This document shows positions 57,710-64,000 of a stretch of 64,000 bases of DNA, piece after piece; the first letter of the stretch is position 1, and every line of letters begins with the position of its first letter. The DNA is from an uncultured Clostridia bacterium. Its GTDB lineage: Bacteria; Bacillota; Clostridia; TANB77; CAG-508. Below the pieces are notes generated by a model. The model made no database searches. It was not told the origin of the DNA and saw nothing but the letters and a program-made list of their open reading frames with translations. The stretch covers positions 1-64,000 of the forward strand of contig CANRGN010000009.1 in the NCBI GenBank assembly GCA_947630235.1, written 5' to 3'. Position numbers and translations under genes: made by a program.

Positions 57710-57777
57710 AATTTTCAGAGGAATTGCAAATGCCAAAAGAAAATTTAGAACAAGAAAAAGAGACATCTAGTGATTAA
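57706..57777 (+). pseudogene. out-of-frame C-terminal extension of the GLUG protein
   Basis: Reading TTA GAA TTT gives LEFSEELQMPKENLEQEKET and SSD, then TAA, matching the acidic, Glu-rich style of the tail upstream. Adding one A to the run at 57699-57705 joins it to the main frame. This is either homopolymer slippage or a sequencing error. Confidence 0.6.
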
Positions 57778-57784
57778 CACAAAA

Positions 57785-57818
57785 AAATTGGGCGAGTTAG
57801 AAATCGCCCAATTTTTTT
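57785..57818 (+). terminator. terminator of the second surface operon
   Basis: AAATTGGGCGA / TCGCCCAATTT stem with an 8-nt loop and a T-run. Confidence 0.92.
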
Positions 57819-57853
57819 AATTTTTTATCAGATATAAAAAATTAAACTATATA

Positions 57854-57882
57854 TTGATTTACTGTTGTAAAAATGCTATTAT
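57854..57882 (+). promoter_or_regulatory. promoter of the second Rpn gene
   Basis: TTGATT, a 17-bp spacer and TATTAT, with an overlapping TATAAT three bases on. It lies about 110 bp ahead of the AGGAGGTGG ribosome site. Confidence 0.6.
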
Positions 57883-57995
57883 AATAATAAATTTATTGTT
57901 TCTAAACAAAAATTTTTTTCAATAATTTTTAAATCAGGTTAAAATCTAACCAAAAAAATCATTTTTATAAAAAATATACTAGGAGGTGGATATTT

Positions 57996-58847
57996 ATAAG
58001 TAAAAAAATAAGTTCAGCGATGGTGCCAACAAATGATTATGTTTTTAAAAGAATATTTGGTCATATAGGAAATGAAAATATTACGATGGGATTATTAAAT
58101 GCTATATTGAATTTACCAATAGAAAAAATTAATTTAGATGAAAATAGAATATTAGAAAGAGATGTATTTTCAGATAAACTTGGAATTTTAGATATAAAAG
58201 CTACAATAAATAATAATATAGTGGTAAATATTGAAATGCAAGTAGTAAATTATTTTAATATATTTAAAAGATTAATGTTTTATTGGGGTAAAGCATATAA
58301 TAAAGAAATACAAAAAGGCGAAGAATATGATAATTTAAAAAAGACGATAGTAATTTTTATAGCAGATTTTGAAATAGATAACTTAGAATTAATTCCAAAA
58401 TATCATACAAAATGGCAAATACGAGAAGAGGATTTCCCAAAAATATTATTGACAGATGTATTTGAATTACATATAATTGAATTACCAAAATTAAATAAGT
58501 TAATAAAAAAAGGCAACAAATATGAAAATAAAAGTTTAGAATTATGGATAAAATTTTTATTAACTCCAGAAGAGATGGAGGTAAGGGAAATGGAAGATAA
58601 TAAAGCAATAAAAGAAGCCAAAGAAGTATTAGATGAAATAAGTCAAAATGAAAGAGAAGAATATTTAGCAGAATTAAGAGAGAAGCATATACTTGATTAT
58701 AATTCATCTCATAATGAAGGAATTAGAAAAGGAATTGAAGAAACTAAAAAAGAAACAGCTAAAAAAATGCTTGAGTTAAATTTAGATATTGAAACTATAA
58801 TGAAAGTTACAGAATTAACAAAAGAAGAAATAGAAAAATTAAGATAA
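57996..58847 (+). CDS. Rpn/PD-(D/E)XK nuclease family transposase-like protein 2
   Basis: From the ATG at 58020 it encodes 275 residues, but the Shine-Dalgarno AGGAGGTGG (57981-57989) points to an in-frame ATA at 57996, 8 nt away, giving a start SKKISSAMVPTNDYVFKRIF. This lines up with SSKEIPKYMYPQNDFIFKRL of the copy at 29973. I therefore think the original start was an ATG at 57996, now ATA. The core is ILDIKATINNNIVVNIEMQV (Asp, Glu-x-Gln) followed by MFYWGKAYNKEIQKGEEYDN. The C-terminus is helical. With AUA a poor initiator, expression may be low or use 58020. Confidence 0.75.
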   Translation: MSKKISSAMVPTNDYVFKRIFGHIGNENITMGLLNAILNLPIEKINLDENRILERDVFSDKLGILDIKATINNNIVVNIEMQVVNYFNIFKRLMFYWGKAYNKEIQKGEEYDNLKKTIVIFIADFEIDNLELIPKYHTKWQIREEDFPKILLTDVFELHIIELPKLNKLIKKGNKYENKSLELWIKFLLTPEEMEVREMEDNKAIKEAKEVLDEISQNEREEYLAELREKHILDYNSSHNEGIRKGIEETKKETAKKMLELNLDIETIMKVTELTKEEIEKLR

Positions 58848-58881
58848 TGTAAAAGTTTAGAAACATTAAATTAAAAAAATT

Positions 58882-58942
58882 TGGCAATTATTAATTGCCT
58901 TAGAATATTGAAAACCCTAGAGTTTTTTTCTAGGGTTTTTTA
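58882..58942 (+). terminator. two consecutive hairpins ending the Rpn unit
   Basis: GGCAATT / AATTGCC (58883-58899), then AAAACCCTAGA / TCTAGGGTTTT (from 58911) with a following T-run. The second is a strong intrinsic terminator. Confidence 0.85.
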
Positions 58943-59351
58943 TATTTTAAGAAAATATGTAAGTTATTGGAGAAAGTTATTGGTGGAGGTAGATGAAAAT
59001 GAAATGTAAATTTAATATAATGACTGGAAAAAAGCTTCCGTAATGGGGTGTGAGTTTTGAGGCTTTTGGGGGATTTACAAAAATATTGTGTTTTGTATAA
59101 TTTAATTAGTATGTAGAAATTTTTTTAAAGATTATAAAGTAAAAATAAAAATTTTTATAAATGTCAATATTTGGATGAGTAGAAATTAAAAAATAGGAAT
59201 TGGCAAAATTGGATATTTTTATTTTATCATTAACAAATAAATTTATTTATGGAAATTGAGGAAAAAGAAGTTAGAAAAAAAGATTTTTTGTTATGTTAGT
59301 AAATTATATAATTAGCATTTATGTAAATCATGAAAAAGGAAGCGAGAAATA
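58943..59351. other. intergenic stretch without recognised genes
   Basis: AT-rich DNA with a few GC-richer scraps around 59030-59070 (GCTTCCGTAATGGGGTGTGA). All frames are broken and I see no promoter or RNA structure that I can defend. Confidence 0.5.
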
Positions 59352-59523
59352 ATGGAGAGAAAAATGACTAGAACCATTGATATTACAGAGAGATTCCTTA
59401 AAAGCGGAAAAAATAATTTAAATAACTACTGGAAATTAGAAAATGAAAATAGAATAGATGGTTATGATTAGGCAAATGATTGTCTAGTCTATTTGGCATG
59501 TGAAAATATATTAAGAAATTAGA
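59352..59523 (+). pseudogene. short ORF with in-frame amber stop upstream of the DGR target
   Basis: From ATG 59352, 39 codons (MERKMTRTIDITERFLKSGK...) end at TAG 59469. The same frame continues with ANDCLVYLACENILRN to a second stop at 59521-59523. It looks like one 56-residue protein interrupted by a nonsense codon, but no family is recognised and the ribosome site is weak. Confidence 0.3.
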
Positions 59524-59558
59524 TTAAAATAAAATATTGATGAAAGGGAGGTTGTTTT

Positions 59559-60806
59559 ATGAACAATATGAATAGATCTCGAATTATTGTGGGAATAGGT
59601 TTTGTGTTAACAATAATGGCTATAGTATTTGTTGTGATTTTTAAAACCAGTTATTCATATTCAAGTGATGCAAATTATTTGGGAGAGTATGATAGTATTG
59701 CTTCTGATGATGATGGTGAGATAGAAGTAATGGAAAGTGATATTGCAAATGGTGATGAAGAAAGTGGAGAGGGTGAAGAAGAGAAAGAGAGTGATGTTTC
59801 AACTGAAGGATGGGATTTGACAAAAGTGAAGATTGAAACAGATTCTGAAGGAGTAAAAGTTCCAGTGCCAATTGGGTATGTTGCATCAAAAGCAACTAAT
59901 GAAAATACAGTGAAAACCGGATTTGTAATATATGAAGGAGAAGATGAGGTAACTGATGAAAATTCATGGGATGAATCAATAGAAAGAAATCAATGGGTAT
60001 GGGTACCAGTTTCAAATCCTGAAAGAATATATGAAACAGATTCTAGTGGAAGAAAAAAAGCAAAATTATATACATATTCTAATGAAAGCAGAAGTCCTTA
60101 TACCAATAGTAATTATGAACCAGCAGTAGTAAGTTATTATGATAAAGAATCTTCTTTTGCAATGTACAATTTGACAGGTATGACAAGAGATAGATTATAT
60201 CAAGAATTACAATCAGAATTTGATTCAACAATTGAATCAATAAAAAAATATGGTGGATTTTATATAGGTAGATATGAAACAGGAAATTTATCAAGTATAC
60301 CAGTAGTGCAAAGAATGAAGACAAATTTAACAAAACAAAATTGGTATACTTGGTATTCAAAAATGAAATATTTAGGAGCAAATGATAATGTAAAAGCGAA
60401 CATGATATGGGGATGTTTATGGGATGAGACATTACAGTGGTTAGTGGATTCTGAAAATAAAAGCTATTCAGATATATCTACTCATGATGGTTCAAAAGCC
60501 TGGGGAAATTATAAAGATTCAACATTTACTTATAAAAATACAAGTGGATCAGAAACAACAAAGTCTAGTAATAGTTCAATTATAATACCAGCTGGAAGTG
60601 CAGAATATACAAAAGCAAACAATATATATGATTTAGCAGGAAATGTTTATGAATGGACCTTAGAGGCCCACGGCGACAGCGGCCGCAGGTGTCGTGGGGG
60701 CTTTTACAACTATGACACGACCTACGCAAGCGACCACTACGACACCGATCCTAACAACACTTACAACGTTTTCCTAGGTGCTAGGGCGTACTTTTACATA
60801 AAATAG
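59559..60806 (+). CDS. DGR target: membrane-anchored FGE/C-type-lectin-fold protein
   Basis: 415 residues. An N-terminal TM anchor (about 9-31), an acidic Glu/Asp/Ser stalk (about 40-85), then the stretch KVPVPIGYVASKATNENTVK and a formylglycine-generating-enzyme-like (SUMF1/CLec) domain with GGFYIGRYETG, NIYDLAGNVYEWTLE and the closing LGARAYFYIK. The last 43 codons (60663-60792) switch abruptly to GC-rich codons and match the template repeat 200 bp downstream. That is the standard form of DGR variable proteins, in which exposed residues of the CLec fold are diversified for ligand binding. The anchor and stalk place the variable face outside the cell. AAAGGGAGG precedes the ATG. The ligand is unknown. 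Confidence 0.88.
   Translation: MNNMNRSRIIVGIGFVLTIMAIVFVVIFKTSYSYSSDANYLGEYDSIASDDDGEIEVMESDIANGDEESGEGEEEKESDVSTEGWDLTKVKIETDSEGVKVPVPIGYVASKATNENTVKTGFVIYEGEDEVTDENSWDESIERNQWVWVPVSNPERIYETDSSGRKKAKLYTYSNESRSPYTNSNYEPAVVSYYDKESSFAMYNLTGMTRDRLYQELQSEFDSTIESIKKYGGFYIGRYETGNLSSIPVVQRMKTNLTKQNWYTWYSKMKYLGANDNVKANMIWGCLWDETLQWLVDSENKSYSDISTHDGSKAWGNYKDSTFTYKNTSGSETTKSSNSSIIIPAGSAEYTKANNIYDLAGNVYEWTLEAHGDSGRRCRGGFYNYDTTYASDHYDTDPNNTYNVFLGARAYFYIK
60663..60792 (+). other. DGR variable region (VR)
   Basis: 130 bp at the 3' end of the target gene, in frame, aligned to the template at 60990-61116 with one 3-bp indel. It keeps GGCC, CGCAGG, ACGACC, GCAAGC and AGGGCGTACT. Of the template's 17 Asn codons 13 differ here (for example AAC to TAC, GAC, CAC, GGC), twelve of them by changes at A positions only. 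Several non-adenine differences also exist (TCT/GAC, GTG/GGG, ACC/GAC, CGC/CAC, AGT/ACT). Confidence 0.85.
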
Positions 60807-60989
60807 TAATTTTGACAAAAATTATTATTTTATTGTAGTACTGAATGCTGAAGGCGATAAATTAGGACGAGCTCGTAGTAGTTTTAGGGAAAAAAATAGT
60901 TTTTTAAAATTTTAAATAAATATTCAGAATTAAATATAACATATTAACTTTGAATTTATATTATAAAAATATAAATTAGGGATAATTCA
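60807..60989. other. spacer between VR and template repeat
   Basis: It holds a GC-richer block at about 60837-60892 that reads IVVLNAEGDKLGRARSSFRE in one frame without a start codon. Its meaning is unknown; it may be part of the DGR RNA leader or a gene remnant. No Avd-like helical-bundle gene is present. Confidence 0.4.
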
Positions 60990-61116
60990 AAGGCCAACGG
61001 CTCTAACAACCGCAGGTATCGTGTGGGCAATTACAACAATACCACGACCAACGCAAGCAACCGCAACAACAACAATCCTAACAACAGTAACAACAACGTG
61101 GGGTTCAGGGCGTACT
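60990..61116 (+). ncRNA. DGR template repeat (TR)
   Basis: A GC-richer island of 127 bp in AT-rich non-coding DNA. Read in the frame of the VR, 17 of its 42 codons are AAC or AAT (KANGSNNRRYRVGNYNNTTT...). Such Asn-codon stacking is the hallmark of DGR templates, whose adenines are copied with errors into cDNA. There is no start codon or upstream domain, so it is not the end of a second target gene. The frame runs on to a TAG at 61168-61170. Confidence 0.87.
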
Positions 61117-61260
61117 CTAATATTATCTCCGATTGTAGGTTTTACGGAATCTATACAGTAGAATATTAGATATTAAAGAGAGTTATTCCTTCCTAATTTA
61201 GGTAAAAATGAATCATTAGATTATATATAAGTAGGTTTCGAACATATATAATCTAAGCCC
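61117..61260 (+). ncRNA. structured spacer 3' of the template repeat
   Basis: It contains a 13-bp perfect hairpin TTAGATTATATAT (61216-61228) / ATATATAATCTAA (61244-61256), then GCCCGAAATGG. In the Bordetella phage DGR the segment just 3' of TR folds and is required for cDNA priming. This stretch has the right place and a clear stem, so I infer the same role. Confidence 0.55.
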
Positions 61261-61402
61261 GAAATGGTAAAAAATTGTTAAATTATAAATTACAAAATTA
61301 TTTTAAAAATATATAAATAAAATTTCAAAAAATCATATGCACAATTATAAATTGCACATTTAAATATAAAATACAGTAAAAATTTAAGAAAGGGAATATA
61401 TT

Positions 61403-61531
61403 ATGAAATTTACAAATGAAATAGAAAAATTGCAGAAAAAATATGCGGGAACTGTAATTTTAGTAAAAAATGGAATATTTTTTGTTGGAGTTGGAAAGGA
61501 TGCAATTATTTTAAATAGATTAAAAAGTTAA
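61403..61531 (+). pseudogene. truncated MutS-like DGR accessory protein
   Basis: 42 codons, AAGGGAATATATT upstream. KYAGTVILVKNGIFFVGVGK followed by DAIILNRL resembles the N-terminal MutS domain I-like motif of small MutS-like proteins reported beside DGR reverse transcriptases. The frame ends where such proteins normally continue, and no continuation is found in the other frames. I read it as the remnant of a DGR accessory gene. The assignment rests on one motif. Confidence 0.5.
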
Positions 61532-61560
61532 AAAAATTAAACTTTAAAAAGGAAAAAAGC

Positions 61561-61782
61561 TTGGAAATAGATAAATTTAAGTTCATTTATGGAAAAAATT
61601 TGACGCATAAAGCTGTTATAAAAATGAATGTTAAGTTGTGTGACAAAACAGTTATTGAATTTAAGACATTTGATGATATTGCTGATAAAATTTTAAGAAA
61701 TGAGTTTAAATTCGTGTATATTTGTGGACAAATTAAATCTGAAGGATATGTACAAATAAAAGAAATTGAGGAGGTGTACTAA
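61561..61782 (+). CDS. small protein of unknown function, coupled to the next gene
   Basis: 73 residues, TTG start after AAAAAGGAAAA. It alternates predicted strands and helices (HKAVIKMNVKLCDKTVIEFK, FDDIADKILRNEF, FVYICGQIKSEGYVQIKEIE), compatible with a small OB-fold-like or SSB-like beta protein, but no family is recognised. The stop overlaps the next ATG by one base (TAATG), and GAGGAGGTG inside its 3' end serves the next gene, so the two are translationally coupled. It may be a DGR-associated gene. Confidence 0.55.
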   Translation: MEIDKFKFIYGKNLTHKAVIKMNVKLCDKTVIEFKTFDDIADKILRNEFKFVYICGQIKSEGYVQIKEIEEVY

Positions 61783-64000
61783 TGAGAAAAGTTATAATTT
61801 CTATATTTATTTTGCTTGTAGTTTTGGTTAGTATAGTTTTGGGGAAATTGTTGATTACTCCTAATAATACTGGTTCTGAAGCTTTTTTAAGTAATGAGAT
61901 TAATCGATATAAGTCGTATAAAGAAGTTACTGATGAAGATGCAAAGATTAAAGATTGTGAATTTGTTACTTTTAATGCATTTTTTACAAGAGATCTTGAT
62001 GGAGATGGGTATGCTGAAAAGTATAATGGAACTTGTAATCGTTTAGATAAAACTGCTAATTTGTATTTTGATATTAATGTTTTAACAGATGGTCAACTAA
62101 AGGATGGAAAGATTAAGATTAATGGAAAAAACTTTATATTATCAACTACTTTAGTTAAAGATGAGGTTTTGGAACAAGATTATATTGGTAAAAATATTAC
62201 TGAATTTGATCTTAAGGATTTAAATAATGGTACTCAAAAATTATTTAGTGGAAAAATATCTGCAAATATTGGTAATAATATTGGAAATTATAGTGTAGAG
62301 GATAATACAGTTACTCTTACTGGAACTTGGGTTTCAAGTGAGAGTGGAGAAAAAAAGGATATAAACAAAACAATAAATTTAACAGTTGATTGGCATGGTA
62401 TTACTTCTACAGCTGTTTATAATAGTAGTAGCATTACAACAAGTCATAATATTGATGGAGTAATAGGAACTGATGATATTACACTTAGTTTTAATGTAGG
62501 GTATAGGGAAACTGCTGAAGAATTATTGATTCAAAAACAAGTTACAGAAGTTACTATACCATTGCTTAATGGATATGAACCTGATTCAGTAATTGTAACA
62601 ACTCAAAATTGTTCTTCAGAATATAATGATGAAACAGGAAAATTAACGATAACAAGACAAGCTTCTCTTGCTGATGATGAAAAAACTATTGTAGGCAGTG
62701 TTTCAAGAAGCAACATTTATTCAATACAAGTAAAATATCCTTTAGAAGCATATGAAGGAATAGAAGAAAATGAATCAATTAGCCTTGTAGTGCCAACTGT
62801 TGGATATTATTATGGATATAATAATACAAGTAAAGAGTTTGAGAATGTTAATCCTTATGTATCTAGCGCAAGTAAAACTTATACTCATATATGGAGAGAA
62901 ATTCCAGTTGCTGGACCTACTGAACCTGCTAGACCTGTTACTTATTCTCCAAGTTTTAATGTTTATGTAGGAAAGTATTCTTATAATATTGACACTAAGT
63001 CTTATCAATATGTAATTTCAAAAAAATTGCCTTTAAAAATATATAATAAAATTGGACAAGATGAGGAGGAAGTTGATGAATATGTAGTTGAGTGGAAAGC
63101 TTTTACTGGTAATACTACTGAGAATCAAAATGGTATTTATTTACAAGAAAATGGAGAAGATAAATTTTATGAGTCAGAAAATAATTCTACATCAATGAAA
63201 GAATATATAAATACAAGAGCTATTTATTTTTCTAGTTTAGATGGTCTTTTAGAAGAAAATGGATGGGTAAAATTATATGATGGTGAAAATGGAAATTTAA
63301 TAAAAACATTTACAAAAAGTGATTGGAATAAATATAATTCTAGTTCACCTTATGAGCTACCAACACCAGTAAAATCAATTAAAGTTGAAACTAGTGTTGC
63401 TAATGAAAATTCTTATTTATATGTTTATCAAATAAAAACTATAGATGATGAATTATTAACAGATAAGATTAAATATGAAGATTTTGAAAAATTTAATTAT
63501 ATTTATAGTTATTTAACAGGTGGTTTATTTACTGATAGAAATGCAGAAGAAAAAGTTCCTGATAGTGAGCTAGAAGAAAATATTCCTAATACAGATATTG
63601 AAGAAGGCGAAAACGTTCAACAAAGAACAAAAACGAAAACTGATAAAAACAATAAAGCTTATTATGAAGCACCGGTTTCTACTGCTACATTTTTTATAAA
63701 TCCTAATATTATATCAAATCAAGAAACCAAAAGAGTAGTTATGGAAATTACTACACAAGCAAATTATTTTAACGAAGAGAAGTGGAAAAATGGAGAATTT
63801 TTAATAGAGCTTCCTAAGGATATTTTAGCAGTAGATATTGAAAGTATAAAATCAAATAATGAACAGGTAAAAGTTTCTTCTTACGAAACTTATGAAGAAA
63901 ATGGAAAACAATATATAAAAGTATTTACTAGTAATGAAAAAGAGGATATTTATAAATTAACAATAAATGCAGATTTAACAGCAGATCCTAGAGAGCCTAC
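61782..64000 (+). CDS. large secreted surface protein, 5' part (runs off the window)
   Basis: Open from ATG 61782 to the end of the window, 739 codons, so the gene is incomplete. A signal or anchor (about residues 4-27, VIISIFILLVVLVSIVLGKL) is followed by a Ca-binding-like loop RDLDGDGYAEKYNG (about 71-84) and a series of beta-rich segments with Asn/Thr/Tyr-rich composition. There is an acidic linker near 590-625. No LPxTG, SpaA or LRR motif appears in the visible part. It has the style of the other giant adhesin-like proteins in this window. Confidence 0.75.
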   Translation, partial: MRKVIISIFILLVVLVSIVLGKLLITPNNTGSEAFLSNEINRYKSYKEVTDEDAKIKDCEFVTFNAFFTRDLDGDGYAEKYNGTCNRLDKTANLYFDINVLTDGQLKDGKIKINGKNFILSTTLVKDEVLEQDYIGKNITEFDLKDLNNGTQKLFSGKISANIGNNIGNYSVEDNTVTLTGTWVSSESGEKKDINKTINLTVDWHGITSTAVYNSSSITTSHNIDGVIGTDDITLSFNVGYRETAEELLIQKQVTEVTIPLLNGYEPDSVIVTTQNCSSEYNDETGKLTITRQASLADDEKTIVGSVSRSNIYSIQVKYPLEAYEGIEENESISLVVPTVGYYYGYNNTSKEFENVNPYVSSASKTYTHIWREIPVAGPTEPARPVTYSPSFNVYVGKYSYNIDTKSYQYVISKKLPLKIYNKIGQDEEEVDEYVVEWKAFTGNTTENQNGIYLQENGEDKFYESENNSTSMKEYINTRAIYFSSLDGLLEENGWVKLYDGENGNLIKTFTKSDWNKYNSSSPYELPTPVKSIKVETSVANENSYLYVYQIKTIDDELLTDKIKYEDFEKFNYIYSYLTGGLFTDRNAEEKVPDSELEENIPNTDIEEGENVQQRTKTKTDKNNKAYYEAPVSTATFFINPNIISNQETKRVVMEITTQANYFNEEKWKNGEFLIELPKDILAVDIESIKSNNEQVKVSSYETYEENGKQYIKVFTSNEKEDIYKLTINADLTADPREP

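Noticed and set aside
60990-61170. The template repeat as the C-terminus of a second CLec-type gene
   Set aside because: It has a frame and a stop but no start or upstream domain, and 17 Asn codons of 42 are far beyond a working protein end. It fits a DGR template better.

Overview
The window is very AT-rich, with A/T-ending codons throughout. It carries the spore-formation genes gerM-like, spmA, spmB and spoIIR, Gram-positive style Shine-Dalgarno sites, and many giant cell-surface proteins. It most resembles a host-associated, spore-forming member of the Clostridia (an uncultured gut-type lineage); the exact taxon cannot be read from the sequence.

Layout. 1-5940 is non-coding, extremely AT-rich DNA built from a tandem repeat of about 1.56 kb (three units plus a degraded fourth) with an internal two-part structure and a transposase scrap in the last unit. 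5983-15872 is mostly housekeeping and sporulation: a CmpB-type membrane protein, a 1449-residue acyl-CoA dehydratase activase-like protein (minus strand), a GerM protein, trmN6, rsmI and spmAB. Between gerM and trmN6 lie two hairpin elements whose outer stems are 45-bp perfect inverted repeats and whose cores are conserved and in opposite orientation. 16032-29775 is a surface/matrix locus: three TasA/CalY-like proteins with SipW-type signals, a 3030-residue SpaA plus BspA-LRR adhesin, a SipW-type signal peptidase, a fourth TasA-like protein and a wall-linked partner. 29973-37888 holds an Rpn/PD-(D/E)XK protein, a YycJ-like metallo-hydrolase, murA, spoIIR, a small unknown gene and a fused UDP-sugar pyrophosphorylase-phosphoglucomutase. 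38289-39172 holds two copies of a Lys-Glu-Thr tRNA cluster, the last tRNA being degenerate. 39604-57777 is a second surface locus: a cohesin/dockerin/beta-helix giant (frameshifted near its start), a MucBP protein and a 2095-residue GLUG-repeat giant (frameshifted at its extreme end). A second Rpn gene follows.

The most notable system is at 59559-61260, a diversity-generating retroelement (DGR) cassette. A membrane-anchored, FGE/C-type-lectin-like protein ends in a GC-rich variable region (60663-60792). About 200 bp downstream is an Asn-codon-rich template repeat (60990-61116) followed by a structured spacer. Thirteen of 17 template Asn codons are changed in the variable region, twelve of them by substitutions at adenines only. 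No reverse transcriptase is present in the window; where one would be expected there is only a 42-codon scrap resembling DGR-associated MutS-like proteins. The cassette therefore looks either served in trans or orphaned. The window ends inside another large surface protein gene.

Recurring themes are extracellular display (SpaA, LRR, beta-helix, GLUG, MucBP, FGE folds), an atypical IKTG wall-sorting motif shared by three proteins, related upstream control elements in front of two surface genes, and a four-copy dispersed intergenic repeat.
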